Shown piece by piece: positions 6,966-15,391 of a DNA stretch of 21,496 nucleotides. The stretch is from Bacteroidota bacterium (GTDB taxonomy: Bacteria > Bacteroidota > Bacteroidia > Chitinophagales > Chitinophagaceae). Position 1 is the stretch's first letter. The number at the start of each line of letters is the position of its first letter. Below the pieces are notes generated by a model. It was not told the origin of the DNA, did no database searches, and saw only the letters and a program-made list of their open reading frames with translations. A program made the translations under genes and the position numbers. The DNA is taken from NCBI GenBank assembly GCA_023392185.1, contig JAEVZP010000068.1:1-21496 (forward strand). The letters run 5' to 3'.

Positions 6966-8397
6966 ATGAAAACACCGGCTCGCCGCGCAGCGTTGCCTGT
7001 GTAGCATCGGTAATGAGGACCGAAACGTAATCGCCGGGTTTCCAGTCGGGATTGGTTTTCGGAAACACCACCCGCTTGTTATCGTCGCTGCGGCCCATCC
7101 AGTGGGCAGCACTGCGCTTGCTGGTCGTTTCAATCAGGACAGAAACCGTTTTACCGATCTGCGCCTGATAGCGCTGGCGGCTGCTTTCATTTTGAATGAC
7201 GATGATTTCCTCCAACCGGCGCTTTTTCACTTCGTCTGAAATATCATCGGCAAAACGGCGGGCAGCCAGCGTACCGGGGCGCTCGCTGTAGGCAAACATA
7301 TACGCCAGATCGTAGCCCACTTCGCGCATCAGGCTGAGGGTGTCTTCGTGCTCTTCTTCCGTTTCGGTAGAAAATCCGGAAATCACATCGGTGCTCAGGG
7401 CGCAGTCAGGCATGATTTCACGAATGCGGCGCACCTTACTCAGATACCATTCGCGGGTATAGGTGCGGTTCATCAGTTGCAGGATGCGGGTGTTTCCGCT
7501 TTGAACCGGCAAGTGAATGTATTTACAAATATTGTCGTAGCGCGCCATTGTATGGAGCACGTCGTCGGTAATGTCTTTGGGGTGCGAAGTGGAAAAGCGC
7601 ACGCGCAGCAGGGGCGAAATCTGTGCAACCTGTTCCAGCAGCACCGCGAAATCGGCTTTCAGATCTCCCTGTGGCGACTCCCAGTGATAGCTGTCCACAT
7701 TCTGACCCAGCAGCGTGACCTCCCGATAGCCGTTCTCGAACAAGTCGCGGCATTCCGCCACAATGGAGTACAGATCACGGCTGCGCTCGCGGCCCCGCGT
7801 GAAGGGCACGACGCAGAAGGTACACATATTATTGCAGCCCCGCATAATCGATACAAACGCAGAAACGCCATTGCTGTCGAGGCGCACCGGCGAAATATCG
7901 GCATAGGTTTCTTCGCGGCTCAGGAGCACGCTGACGCCTTTTTGGCCGCCTTCGGCTTCCCCAATCAGTCCGGGCAGTGTGCGGTAAGCATCCGGACCAA
8001 TAACAAGGTCCACCAGCTTTTCTTCCTCAAGCAGCTTGGCCTTCATACGCTCGGCCATGCAACCCAAAACACCCACGAGCATACCAGGCCGGTGTTTTTT
8101 GGTGCCTTTAAAGTGCATCAGGCGGTTACGCACCGTTTGTTCGGCTTTCTCGCGGATTGAGCAGGTGTTAAGCAGCACTAAATCGGCTTCCTCAACGTTG
8201 CGTGTTGCACCAAAGCCTTCCCCCTGGAGGATCGAGGCCACAATTTCACTGTCGGAAAAGTTCATCTGGCAGCCATAGCTTTCGATGTAAAACTTTTTCC
8301 GGTACTCATTGGGATCATTCGCAAAAGGAGCAAAAGCTTCGCCCTGCCGGGCTTCGTCATGCACCTTCGCGTCGGGGCGATACAGCACTTCTTGCAT
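6964..8397 (-). CDS. miaB: tRNA-2-methylthio-N6-dimethylallyladenosine synthase MiaB
   Basis: MiaB is a radical-SAM methylthiotransferase that adds the 2-methylthio group to i6A37 of tRNAs. Length is 477 residues. The N-terminal UPF0004 domain supplies three cluster ligands: YGCQMN (Cys43), NTCSIREKAE (Cys79) and LGCMAE (Cys113). The radical-SAM motif is RGCNNMCTFCVVPFTRG (Cys188, Cys192, Cys195). Further signatures are LLGQNVDSY, RVRFSTSHP, HLPVQSGN, STDVISGFSTETEEEH and YMFAYSERPGT. A TRAM domain spans about 405-477. The first 35 residues are a family-typical extension before the conserved KKFYIESYGCQMN. The gene contains no copy of the TTCCGGAA palindrome. A TAATTTCG box (8405-8412) just upstream is one base off the phylum's -7 consensus but lacks a clear TTG partner. 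Confidence 0.97.
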   Translation of the reverse strand: MQEVLYRPDAKVHDEARQGEAFAPFANDPNEYRKKFYIESYGCQMNFSDSEIVASILQGEGFGATRNVEEADLVLLNTCSIREKAEQTVRNRLMHFKGTKKHRPGMLVGVLGCMAERMKAKLLEEEKLVDLVIGPDAYRTLPGLIGEAEGGQKGVSVLLSREETYADISPVRLDSNGVSAFVSIMRGCNNMCTFCVVPFTRGRERSRDLYSIVAECRDLFENGYREVTLLGQNVDSYHWESPQGDLKADFAVLLEQVAQISPLLRVRFSTSHPKDITDDVLHTMARYDNICKYIHLPVQSGNTRILQLMNRTYTREWYLSKVRRIREIMPDCALSTDVISGFSTETEEEHEDTLSLMREVGYDLAYMFAYSERPGTLAARRFADDISDEVKKRRLEEIIVIQNESSRQRYQAQIGKTVSVLIETTSKRSAAHWMGRSDDNKRVVFPKTNPDWKPGDYVSVLITDATQATLRGEPVFS

Positions 8398-8433
8398 AAG
8401 ATTGCGAAATTACGAAAAGGGTTGGGAGTTGAG

Positions 8434-8468
8434 AGGGATGAGGGATGAGGGATGAGGGATGAGGGATG
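8434..8468. repeat. Tandem 7-bp repeat, five copies of AGGGATG
   Basis: Five perfect head-to-tail copies of AGGGATG fill 8434-8468 in the 225-bp gap between the divergent genes miaB and kup. The sequence just before it (GGGTTGGGAGTTGAG) is similarly G-rich. A TTCCGGAA palindrome follows at 8473-8480. The array lies about 37 bases upstream of the miaB start codon and about 90 bases upstream of the kup promoter boxes. Confidence 0.9.
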
Positions 8469-8559
8469 AAATTTCCGGAATTTGGATTTTGGCTCTTGAC
8501 TTTTGGATATCAAAAACTTTCTTCCCTGATAGGAAAAGATATAATCCACGCAAATGCTG

Positions 8560-8588
8560 TTGGAATGATTATTGGCCCGTTAATTTTG
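8560..8588 (+). promoter_or_regulatory. Putative Bacteroidota-type promoter of kup
   Basis: TTG at 8560-8562 and TAATTTTG at 8581-8588 match the phylum's -33/-7 consensus (TTG and TAnnTTTG) with an 18-base spacer. Transcription would begin near 8594, leaving a leader of about 29 bases before the GTG at 8623. Confidence 0.5.
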
Positions 8589-8622
8589 TCCTCCTTTTTT
8601 ATACCATACCTCCTCCTTCTCT

Positions 8623-10590
8623 GTGGGAAAGCCTGTAAACAAAGCTACCGCCGCCGGTATGCTCATTGCGCTGGGTATCGTTTTTGGCGATATCGGCACC
8701 TCCCCGCTCTACGTTTTTAACGCGATTTGCAACAACCGGGTTATCACCCCGGAGCTGATCATCGGCTCTTTGTCGTGCATTATCTGGACGCTTACGTTGC
8801 AAACCACCATCAAATATGTTGTTTTGACCCTCAAGGCAGACAACCGGGGGGAAGGGGGTATTTTTTCACTTTTTGCCCTGGTGCGAAGACACCGGCGCTG
8901 GGTGGTCTATCCGGCCATGATCGGCGGCGCCTGTATCCTCGCCGACGGGATGATTACGCCGCCCATCTCGGTGGTATCGGCCCTGGAAGGCCTGCATAAC
9001 ATTCCACAGCTGCGCCATATCATCAACGAAGACTCTATTCTGGTACTCGCTATTGGTATCATTTCCATATTGTTTTTGTCGCAGCAGTTTGGCACCGCTT
9101 CTATCGGCAAAGCCTTTGGCCCAATCATGACGGCCTGGTTCCTGATGCTGGCCACGCTCGGCGTGATGCACATGGCCGACGATCTTTCTATCCTTAAAGC
9201 TTTTAACCCTTATTATGCCATTCGATTCCTGACGCTGTATCCGGGTGGATTCTGGCTTCTGGGCGCTGTGTTCCTTTGTACCACGGGTGCCGAAGCGCTG
9301 TACTCTGATCTCGGTCACGCCGGCCGGGCTAACATACGGGTCTCGTGGGTTTTTGTCAAAACGGCGATTGTGCTCAACTATCTCGGTCAGGGTGCCTCCC
9401 TGCTCCACTGGGGCAACAGCAATCCCGGTGTGGCCTGGAGCGCTGCTACCGACAACCCGTTTTATATGCTGATGAGCACCGGTTTTCTGCCCTTTGGCGT
9501 AGCGCTGGCAACCATGGCAGCCATCATCGCCTCGCAAGCCATGATTACCGGCTCATTTACCCTTATCTCGGAGGCTATCAAACTGAACCTCTGGCCCCGG
9601 ATGAAGATTAACTATCCTACCGTAGAGCGCGGCCAAACCTTTATTCCCGGAATCAACCTGATTCTGTTTATCGGTTGCGTGGGTGTAACGCTGTATTTCC
9701 GGAAATCCAGCAATATGGACGCGGCTTATGGCCTGGCGATCATCACCACTTTTATCATGACGTCTATCCTGTTTGCCAATTACCTGCTCACACGGCGGAC
9801 GGGCTGGGTTTTCGTTCTTGGTTATCTGGCCCTCTACTTAACGATCGAAACCGGATTCCTGATCGCCAATCTGATCAAATTTCCCCATGGCGGTTATGTA
9901 ACAATGATGATTGCCGGATTGCTTTTCGGGGTGATGTACACCTGGTTTAAAAGCCGGAAAATCAAGAACCGATTTGTGGAATTTGTGCGGCTGGAAGATT
10001 ATGTTTCTATTATTCAGGAAGTCAGCAACGACCGCACCATCCCGAAATATGCCACACACCTTGTGTACCTGACAAGCGCCGACAACCCGCGGGAGATCGA
10101 GCACAAAGTCATTTTCTCTATTCTGTATCGCAAACCGAAGCGCGCCGATATCTATTGGTTTGTACACGTGCACGTGCTCGACGATCCGTATACCATGGAG
10201 TATTCGGTGAACACCATTATCCCGAACGAGATTATCCGGGTGGAGTTCCGGCTGGGCTTCCGGGTAGAACACCGCATTCAAAGTATGTTCCGGAAAGTGG
10301 TGGAAGAAATGGTGCAGAATAAGGAGGTAAACGTAACGAGCCGCTACGAATCCCTGCGCAACAACAATGTGGCCGGTGATTTCCGTTTTATTGTAATTGA
10401 GAAAATTCTTTCGCGCGACAATGCCCTGCCCTTGTGGGAACGGATGATTATGCGGGGATACTTCCTGCTCAAAAAGCACAGCCTTTCCGAAGAGCGCAGC
10501 TTTGGCCTGGAGGCCTCAGATGTAACCCTGGAGAAATACCCCATTATGGTATCTCCGGCACGGGAATACAAACTTCGACGGCTGTCCTAA
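8623..10590 (+). CDS. kup: Low-affinity potassium transporter Kup
   Basis: Kup/HAK/KT proteins import K+ with protons across the cytoplasmic membrane. The 655-residue length is normal. The first membrane segment contains IALGIVFGDIGTSPLYV (15-31), followed by KADNRGEGGIFSLFALV (71-87) and ILADGMITPPISVVSALEGL (105-124). About twelve hydrophobic segments run to about residue 425, and a hydrophilic cytosolic domain of about 220 residues follows. The start is a GTG: in frame there is a TAA at 8581-8583 and no ATG between it and the conserved N-terminus, and the next in-frame ATG (8659) would cut into the first membrane helix. A promoter match ends 34 bases before the GTG. Two TTCCGGAA palindromes lie in frame as FRK codons (359-361 and 556-558). 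The gene converges on the next one across 8 bases. Confidence 0.95.
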   Translation: MGKPVNKATAAGMLIALGIVFGDIGTSPLYVFNAICNNRVITPELIIGSLSCIIWTLTLQTTIKYVVLTLKADNRGEGGIFSLFALVRRHRRWVVYPAMIGGACILADGMITPPISVVSALEGLHNIPQLRHIINEDSILVLAIGIISILFLSQQFGTASIGKAFGPIMTAWFLMLATLGVMHMADDLSILKAFNPYYAIRFLTLYPGGFWLLGAVFLCTTGAEALYSDLGHAGRANIRVSWVFVKTAIVLNYLGQGASLLHWGNSNPGVAWSAATDNPFYMLMSTGFLPFGVALATMAAIIASQAMITGSFTLISEAIKLNLWPRMKINYPTVERGQTFIPGINLILFIGCVGVTLYFRKSSNMDAAYGLAIITTFIMTSILFANYLLTRRTGWVFVLGYLALYLTIETGFLIANLIKFPHGGYVTMMIAGLLFGVMYTWFKSRKIKNRFVEFVRLEDYVSIIQEVSNDRTIPKYATHLVYLTSADNPREIEHKVIFSILYRKPKRADIYWFVHVHVLDDPYTMEYSVNTIIPNEIIRVEFRLGFRVEHRIQSMFRKVVEEMVQNKEVNVTSRYESLRNNNVAGDFRFIVIEKILSRDNALPLWERMIMRGYFLLKKHSLSEERSFGLEASDVTLEKYPIMVSPAREYKLRRLS

Positions 10591-10598
10591 AAACAGAT

Positions 10599-11222
10599 TC
10601 AGGGGTGCGATGCGCCCGGTTTGATATAAAAAGCGGTATCTGTGACGCCACTGCCCGACCAGATGACGTTCCACCCGGCAACGGCATCCAGAAATGCCTC
10701 CCAGTGCGCATTCAACGGGCCTTGCGCACGGCTGCGCGAATGCGGCGCGCACGAGTCTGAAGGCAGAAACCAATTGGCATTATCCAGCATCAGAAAGCCG
10801 CCGGGCCGGATTTTGGACAGCAAGGCGGGGGCCAGCACCTCGCGTGCACTTTCGGAATCGACCAAAGCGAAATGAAGACTTTCGGGCGGGATTTGCGCAA
10901 CTTTTCGGAGATATTCTTCTGGTAAAGAAGAAACTTTTTTCAGTGCTACGTTTGAAATCCCTTTTTCCGAAAGCCGGGCGGCGACGCGGCGAAACCAATC
11001 TCCATCTTCCTCCCAGCTTTCCAGAAAATGCACCCGCCGGGCTACCCAAAGCGTGCTTCTGCCGGCACCACACTCCAGCCCCGATTGTTCCGGGCCCAGC
11101 AGTTGCTCCAGGGTGCGCACCGCCTGCGGTCCCAGCCACGGCGCTCCCGGATTGCGCTGTTGAAAAAAAATCTCCCGCAGCCGGGCAAGAACATAACGGG
11201 GCGTTCGGTGGGAAGAAAGCAT
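10599..11222 (-). CDS. Class I SAM-dependent methyltransferase-like protein
   Basis: The protein has 207 residues. A Rossmann motif I is visible as SGLECGAGRSTLW (47-59), followed by an acidic end of strand beta 2 (LESWEEDGDWF, 67-77), LVDSE (120-124) and GGFLMLDNANWF (141-152), the usual order for a class I methyltransferase. The first 45 residues (an alpha-helical segment with PGAPWLGPQAV) resemble proteins in polysaccharide clusters that recognise a substrate before the SAM-binding core. The target is unknown. Its ATG shares one base with the stop codon of the upstream glycosyltransferase gene (TGATG), so the pair is probably one operon. The context suggests it modifies a sugar or a precursor made by the neighbouring enzymes. 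Confidence 0.75.
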   Translation of the reverse strand: MLSSHRTPRYVLARLREIFFQQRNPGAPWLGPQAVRTLEQLLGPEQSGLECGAGRSTLWVARRVHFLESWEEDGDWFRRVAARLSEKGISNVALKKVSSLPEEYLRKVAQIPPESLHFALVDSESAREVLAPALLSKIRPGGFLMLDNANWFLPSDSCAPHSRSRAQGPLNAHWEAFLDAVAGWNVIWSGSGVTDTAFYIKPGASHP

Positions 11223-12277
11223 CAGGGAGCAGGTTTGCGTTGCGCCATTTGAAGAAAAGTTTCCGCCCAGCGTTGCGGACTGAATTTCTGAGCCAATTTC
11301 CGGGAGTGCGCACCCATCTGCGCTAACGTCGCAGCCGGAGCCGTCAATAGCTGCGCCATTTTTTGTGAAAGATCTTCCGGCGAATGCGGATCGAAAAGCA
11401 AACCATTTTTGCCTTCTTCCAAAAGATCGGCGGCGGCGCCTACTTTTCCGGAAAGTAACAAGGGCAGGCCCGCACAGGCCGCCTCATGCACCACTACGCC
11501 CCACGGCTCCCGAAGTGAGGCAAGTGCGAAAACAGCTGCAGAAGCGAATATTTCCGGAATCGCATCCGGTTGTACAAAAGGCGTCACCCGAATCCCGGGA
11601 CCGGCTTCTAAAAGATCTTTTCGGGGTCCTCCTCCAACAAGATGCAACTCCCACCCTGACAACCCTTCTTCCTGTAAATTCCGGAACGCTTCCACGAGGA
11701 CCCGCATGCCTTTTCGGGGCACAAAGCTTCCAACAGAAAGCAATGTTTGGATTGGTTTTTCAACAGGTTTCTCTTCCGGAAAGAATACCGCAGTGTCAGC
11801 GCTATACAGGCCTTTATAAATCTGCTTTGGCTCAAAGCCCAGCCGCCGGGCAAAAAGATACTGCGAATCGCCCGGCACCCACATATAATCATAGCCTGAA
11901 GCCAGCCAAAAAGGACTGCTGAGCGCGCCCAACCGCTGCCGGAAGGTGCCTTCCCAGGGCGTGTCGCTGCCTAAAATTAAAACGGCACCCTGCGCGCGCA
12001 ACTTTCGGGCCAACTGGTAATATTTAGGGAACATCCAGCCGGAGACATATACGGCATCGGGTTGATAATGCGCTATTTCTGCCCACAACTCAGACGCCGA
12101 TCGACTAATGGCACTACAAAACTGAATTCCGGGCTCGTCCTGGATACGGAAGTCGTTTTGGGGCTGTTTTAAATTCTGATATACCCGAATCTCCGACACC
12201 TGCGGCTGCGCCCGGAGCGCCCGGAGACACCCCATCAGATAGCCGGTTACCTCGGCGTATAAAAACAGAAACTTCAT
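11222..12277 (-). CDS. Family 4 (GT-B) glycosyltransferase
   Basis: The frame can be read from a TTG at 12295, but the ATG at 12277 (MKFLFLYAEVTGYLMG) opens on the first beta strand, and the likely transcription start is near 12294, so I use it (351 residues). The C-terminal GT-B domain shows LLSVGSFVPRKGMRVLVEAF (179-198), LVGGGP, and the nucleotide-sugar motif LREPWGVVVHEAACAGLPLL, in which Glu257 and Glu265 form the E-x7-E pair of retaining GT4 enzymes. No signal peptide or membrane segment is seen, so it is cytosolic or peripheral. Four TTCCGGAA palindromes fall inside it, the densest run in the window. It overlaps the methyltransferase gene by one base and is divergent from the next GT4 gene. 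Confidence 0.9.
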   Translation of the reverse strand: MKFLFLYAEVTGYLMGCLRALRAQPQVSEIRVYQNLKQPQNDFRIQDEPGIQFCSAISRSASELWAEIAHYQPDAVYVSGWMFPKYYQLARKLRAQGAVLILGSDTPWEGTFRQRLGALSSPFWLASGYDYMWVPGDSQYLFARRLGFEPKQIYKGLYSADTAVFFPEEKPVEKPIQTLLSVGSFVPRKGMRVLVEAFRNLQEEGLSGWELHLVGGGPRKDLLEAGPGIRVTPFVQPDAIPEIFASAAVFALASLREPWGVVVHEAACAGLPLLLSGKVGAAADLLEEGKNGLLFDPHSPEDLSQKMAQLLTAPAATLAQMGAHSRKLAQKFSPQRWAETFLQMAQRKPAP

Positions 12278-12299
12278 TCCGGCAGACGCGCTCAAAAGC

Positions 12300-12327
12300 C
12301 AAAACTAAGAACCTGTCATTTTTCCAA
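12300..12327 (-). promoter_or_regulatory. Putative Bacteroidota-type promoter of the minus-strand GT4 operon
   Basis: On the minus strand TTG (12327-12325) and TAGTTTTG (12307-12300) match the -33/-7 consensus with a 17-base spacer. Transcription would begin near 12294, about 17 bases before the ATG at 12277. This argues against the TTG start codon at 12295. I found no equally good box for the divergent plus-strand gene. Confidence 0.45.
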
Positions 12328-12415
12328 TCGCTTTATGATTTGCGAAACGACTTCTTTTTTCCGGAAATTCGCCCCTATCTTAAGGTTTTTGGAGCCTCTG
12401 CCACCACTCTTTTCC

Positions 12416-13534
12416 ATGCGCATTCTGATTCATGCAGCCAACCTGACTGTCGGTGGTGGCCTGGCTATAGGCCTCGACCTTCTCCGGGCGTGGTTGCAAA
12501 AAGGGGATGATCTGCATGTGCTCGCCTCGCCTCCGATAGCCCGCTTTCTACAAACAGAAGGGGTTTCTCCCAAATGCTGGACCGCCGTTTCTAAAAGTCC
12601 CGGAAGCAGTTGGCAGGCAGGTAGTTATTTCCGGAAAATCGCCCGACAAACCGAAAGCTCTTTCCGTCCGGAGGTCGTCTTCTCTATTTTCGGCCCACCC
12701 TGCTGGCGACCCCGCGCGCCGCATCTCTGTGGCTTTGCCAACGGATTGTATTTCGCCCAAAAACCTGTTTTACCCTATGGCATAAAACCCCATTGGCGAA
12801 AAACCCTTTTGCATCGCATCCGCCGCTGGCTGGTTTTTCGATCCATGCAAAAAGATACCGACGTCATTTGGGTAGAAACCGCTGCCGCCCGGCAAAAGCT
12901 TCTTTCGATTATAGGCCCCAAAAGAATTGAGGTCGTTCCAAATGAAATTTACTTTTTTTTCCGGAAAAATTTTGGGAGGACAAATCTGCCTTTCAAAACG
13001 CCAGTGCGGGCGTTGATTGTGGCTGCCGGCTACCCCCATAAAAACTTTGCACTGCTGCGGGCGCTACTCCAAAATCCGCAACTTGCTTCCGGTTTTTGTT
13101 TTCACACTACCCTTCCCGACGCTGATTTCAAGCGCTATTTTCCGGAAATCACAGCTATCAAAAACCTCGGACCACTTTCTTCATCGCAATTGGCCGACGC
13201 TTACCGGGAGGCGGACTGCGTTGTGTGTCCCAGCCGGGCAGAGATTTTCTCGGCTACCTGGTTGGAAGCAATGGCTGCCGGAAAGCCGCTGATTTGTGCA
13301 AACATCCCGTCTGCGCGCGAGATTTGCGGCCCTGCCGCGCTGTATTTTGAAGACAATAACCCTGGCTCTCTGGAAGCTGTTTTGATGCAGCTTAGGGAAA
13401 ATCCGGCCCTGCAAAAAGAGTTGGTCCGGCAAGGTCTCATCCGACTGGCGGAGTTGCAACCGACAATTTCCCGCGCCGAACGGCTTTACCAATTACTGAG
13501 CAACCTGGCCGATCCAAACACTGCCGCATCATGA
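12416..13534 (+). CDS. Family 4 (GT-B) glycosyltransferase
   Basis: An ATG at 12335 gives a longer frame, but its first 27 residues are unlike a GT N-terminus; the ATG at 12416 starts directly with MRILIHAANLTVGGGLAIGL, the usual first strand and glycine-rich loop, giving 372 residues. The C-terminal domain contains ALIVAAGYPHKNFALLRAL (199-217), ADAYREADCVVCPSRAEIF and the E-x7-E motif in AEIFSATWLEAMAAGKPLI (Glu276 and Glu284). These are features of retaining GT4 enzymes that transfer a sugar from a nucleotide-sugar donor at the inner membrane. Specificity cannot be read. Three TTCCGGAA palindromes lie in frame (FRK twice, FPE once). The stop codon overlaps the start of the oxidoreductase (ATGA), indicating coupling. 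Confidence 0.88.
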   Translation: MRILIHAANLTVGGGLAIGLDLLRAWLQKGDDLHVLASPPIARFLQTEGVSPKCWTAVSKSPGSSWQAGSYFRKIARQTESSFRPEVVFSIFGPPCWRPRAPHLCGFANGLYFAQKPVLPYGIKPHWRKTLLHRIRRWLVFRSMQKDTDVIWVETAAARQKLLSIIGPKRIEVVPNEIYFFFRKNFGRTNLPFKTPVRALIVAAGYPHKNFALLRALLQNPQLASGFCFHTTLPDADFKRYFPEITAIKNLGPLSSSQLADAYREADCVVCPSRAEIFSATWLEAMAAGKPLICANIPSAREICGPAALYFEDNNPGSLEAVLMQLRENPALQKELVRQGLIRLAELQPTISRAERLYQLLSNLADPNTAAS

Positions 13535-14655
13535 ACTTTCTGCACAGCTGGAAACGCCTGCGCCAATCGGCCCGCGACTATGGCTGGCAGCGCGCGCTCG
13601 CCAAAGCGGGCGGCCGCCTGGGCCTGCCCCTCAACCGGCTCTCAACCCACCCCATTTCCGGTTTTCCTAAAACCGTTTCGGTAGTAGGCTGTGGACAAGC
13701 AGCTTACGCAACGCTTTGTTTTTTTATTCAAAAAGGCCGGGGACGTGTGTTTTTGGATTGCTATGATCCGGTGGGGTCGCAGGCGCAAAAGCTGCAACGG
13801 GCATATGGCTTTCAGCAGGTGGCTTCCGCCCCGGATGCGCTGCTCCGGAATCCGGCTTTAAAAACCCTTTTCATTGCTTCCAACCACGCCAGCCACAGCG
13901 CCTATGCTATCGCAGGGCTGGCCTGCAATCTGACCGTTTTCTGCGAGAAACCGTTGGCAACGACCTTCGAGCAACTTGCCCTTCTGGACAAGGCCGTTTC
14001 CGGAAAAAAAGCCCTTTTCCATGCCGGTTTCAACCGTCCTTTCAGCGCTGCTATCAGGCAGGTGGCCGACCGGCTCCGGGGCAGCGGGCAGCCGCTGAGT
14101 ATGCATTGTGTGGTGCACGGCCACCTGCTGGCCGAAGACCATTGGTACCGGCATCCGGAAGAAGGCACACGAATTTGCGGCAATATGGGCCACTGGATCG
14201 ACCTGGCCGTATACCTGATGCAGGTGCGCGGAAAAATACCCGGAAACTGGCGCCTGACACTGCGCGGTGCAACGGACCGCCTTCCGGTGGACGACAATGT
14301 AATTTTAGTCCTGACAACCGATCTCGGCGACTTGGTGAGCATTTCCCTCAATGCCCGTCATGAGCCCTTCGGCGGCATCGAAGAAATTATTTCGCTGCAA
14401 TGCGGCGATTATAAAGCAACGATTGACGATTTCCGCAGCATACGACATAGTACGCCCAACGGACAACACACGATTACCTTTCCCCGGAAAGACGTGGGTC
14501 ATGAGGCGCTCGTCGCTTCAGTTTTTAATAAAAGTGCGGTGTGCAGAAGTTGGGAAGAATTGCACCTCTCTACCTGGCTGACCCTGCACGTGGCGGAGCT
14601 GGCACGCACCGGTGCAACCGAGACGCTCCGGGTGCAGAAGCCGCCCTGCGGCTAG
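13531..14655 (+). CDS. Gfo/Idh/MocA family NAD(P)-dependent oxidoreductase
   Basis: The protein has 374 residues. After a basic 45-residue lead comes the dinucleotide-binding strand and loop TVSVVGCGQAAYA (48-60). LFIASNHASHSAYAIAGL, CEKPLATT (138-145) with the conserved EKP, FHAGFNRPF (163-171) and GNMGHWIDLAVYLM (217-230), whose His221 is in the position of the family's catalytic or structural His, identify the family. Members oxidise or reduce sugars and sugar nucleotides. The N-terminal extension before the Rossmann fold is longer than usual. It starts inside the stop codon of the GT4 gene (4-base overlap), so it is likely to act on a sugar precursor in the same pathway. No substrate is inferred. 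Confidence 0.9.
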   Translation: MNFLHSWKRLRQSARDYGWQRALAKAGGRLGLPLNRLSTHPISGFPKTVSVVGCGQAAYATLCFFIQKGRGRVFLDCYDPVGSQAQKLQRAYGFQQVASAPDALLRNPALKTLFIASNHASHSAYAIAGLACNLTVFCEKPLATTFEQLALLDKAVSGKKALFHAGFNRPFSAAIRQVADRLRGSGQPLSMHCVVHGHLLAEDHWYRHPEEGTRICGNMGHWIDLAVYLMQVRGKIPGNWRLTLRGATDRLPVDDNVILVLTTDLGDLVSISLNARHEPFGGIEEIISLQCGDYKATIDDFRSIRHSTPNGQHTITFPRKDVGHEALVASVFNKSAVCRSWEELHLSTWLTLHVAELARTGATETLRVQKPPCG

Positions 14656-14735
14656 CAAGAGCGCAAGAGAAAATTGCCGGTTTCAGACAAGCGAACTTCT
14701 TTGCTTTAGTTTTGCGCGCTTTTCTGCGAACTGAA

Positions 14736-15344
14736 ATGACGACTAAAACGCTGCTGCTTTTCCTGTTGCCGGTTATTTCGGCTTTTATTGGCTGGTTTAC
14801 CAACTGGGTGGCCGTGAAGATGCTGTTTCACCCCCGCCAGCCGAAAAAAGTACTGGGTATTACGTTTCAGGGCATTTTCCCCAAACGGCAACAACAGTTT
14901 GCCCGGCAGCTGGGTCGCACCGTAGCCGGCGAACTGCTGCACTTCCGAGATATTTCCGGACAGATGACCGACCCGGCTGCCATCAAGGCGCTGATGCCCG
15001 GCATTGAAGCCCATATCGACGGGTTTCTCAATGAGCGCATCAAAGAAAAGATCCCGATGCTGGCCATGTTTCTGAGCGAAGGTGTCACGGCGATGATCCG
15101 CAGCGGACTGCTGGAAGAAATCGAGGTGATGCTGCCCAAAATCATTGCTGAATACGCCGAAAGCCTCGAAGAGAAAATCGACATTGAGCGGATGGTAACC
15201 GACAAAGTGGCCGCCTTCTCCTCCGACCGGCTGGAGGCTTTGCTGCTTGCCGTGATGAGCAAAGAGTTACGTTTTGTAGAGCTGATCGGTGGGGTGCTGG
15301 GCTTTGTAATCGGCCTCTTGCAGCTCGCCATCACGATGCTTTAA
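14736..15344 (+). CDS. DUF445 family membrane protein
   Basis: The frame is open from 14541, but the region before 14736 has no family character and overlaps the preceding gene; the ATG at 14736 begins with the hydrophobic segment TLLLFLLPVISAFIGWFTNW, giving 202 residues. The signature IGWFTNWVAVKMLFHP (18-33) with the following GITFQGIFPKRQ is the hallmark of DUF445 (YheB-type). The middle is a charged helical region, and a second hydrophobic segment (about 180-202, GGVLGFVIGLLQLAITML) closes the protein. The expected arrangement is two membrane anchors with a soluble helical part between them. The function of the family is not established. A terminator follows 20 bases after the stop. Confidence 0.88.
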   Translation: MTTKTLLLFLLPVISAFIGWFTNWVAVKMLFHPRQPKKVLGITFQGIFPKRQQQFARQLGRTVAGELLHFRDISGQMTDPAAIKALMPGIEAHIDGFLNERIKEKIPMLAMFLSEGVTAMIRSGLLEEIEVMLPKIIAEYAESLEEKIDIERMVTDKVAAFSSDRLEALLLAVMSKELRFVELIGGVLGFVIGLLQLAITML

Positions 15345-15363
15345 GAAGTCAAAAAATTTCCGG

Positions 15364-15389
15364 AAAAAGAGCCTCAAAAGGTTTTTTTT
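15364..15389 (+). terminator. Putative rho-independent terminator of the DUF445 gene
   Basis: AAAAAGAGCCT (15364-15374) pairs with AGGTTTTTTTT (15379-15389), including two G-U pairs, around a CAAA loop. The 3' arm is itself a run of eight T. The stem is AT-rich and so weak, but position and T-run fit. The A-run overlaps the end of a TTTCCGGAAA palindrome (15357-15366). Confidence 0.45.
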
Positions 15390-15391
15390 AA

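Noticed and set aside
7348..8160. Open frame of 270 codons on the plus strand across miaB
   Set aside because: It is antisense to miaB, whose motifs are complete, and its translation has no recognisable domain; the codon pattern of miaB explains it.
8434..8468. Possible CRISPR array
   Set aside because: The units are 7 bp and contiguous without spacers; no cas genes are present. It is a simple tandem repeat.
12335..12415. N-terminal extension of the plus-strand GT4
   Set aside because: The 27 extra residues include a palindrome-derived FFRK and do not resemble a GT start, while MRILIHAANL at 12416 does.
14541..14735. N-terminal extension of the DUF445 protein
   Set aside because: It overlaps the oxidoreductase gene in another frame and lacks family sequence; the conserved protein starts at the ATG at 14736.
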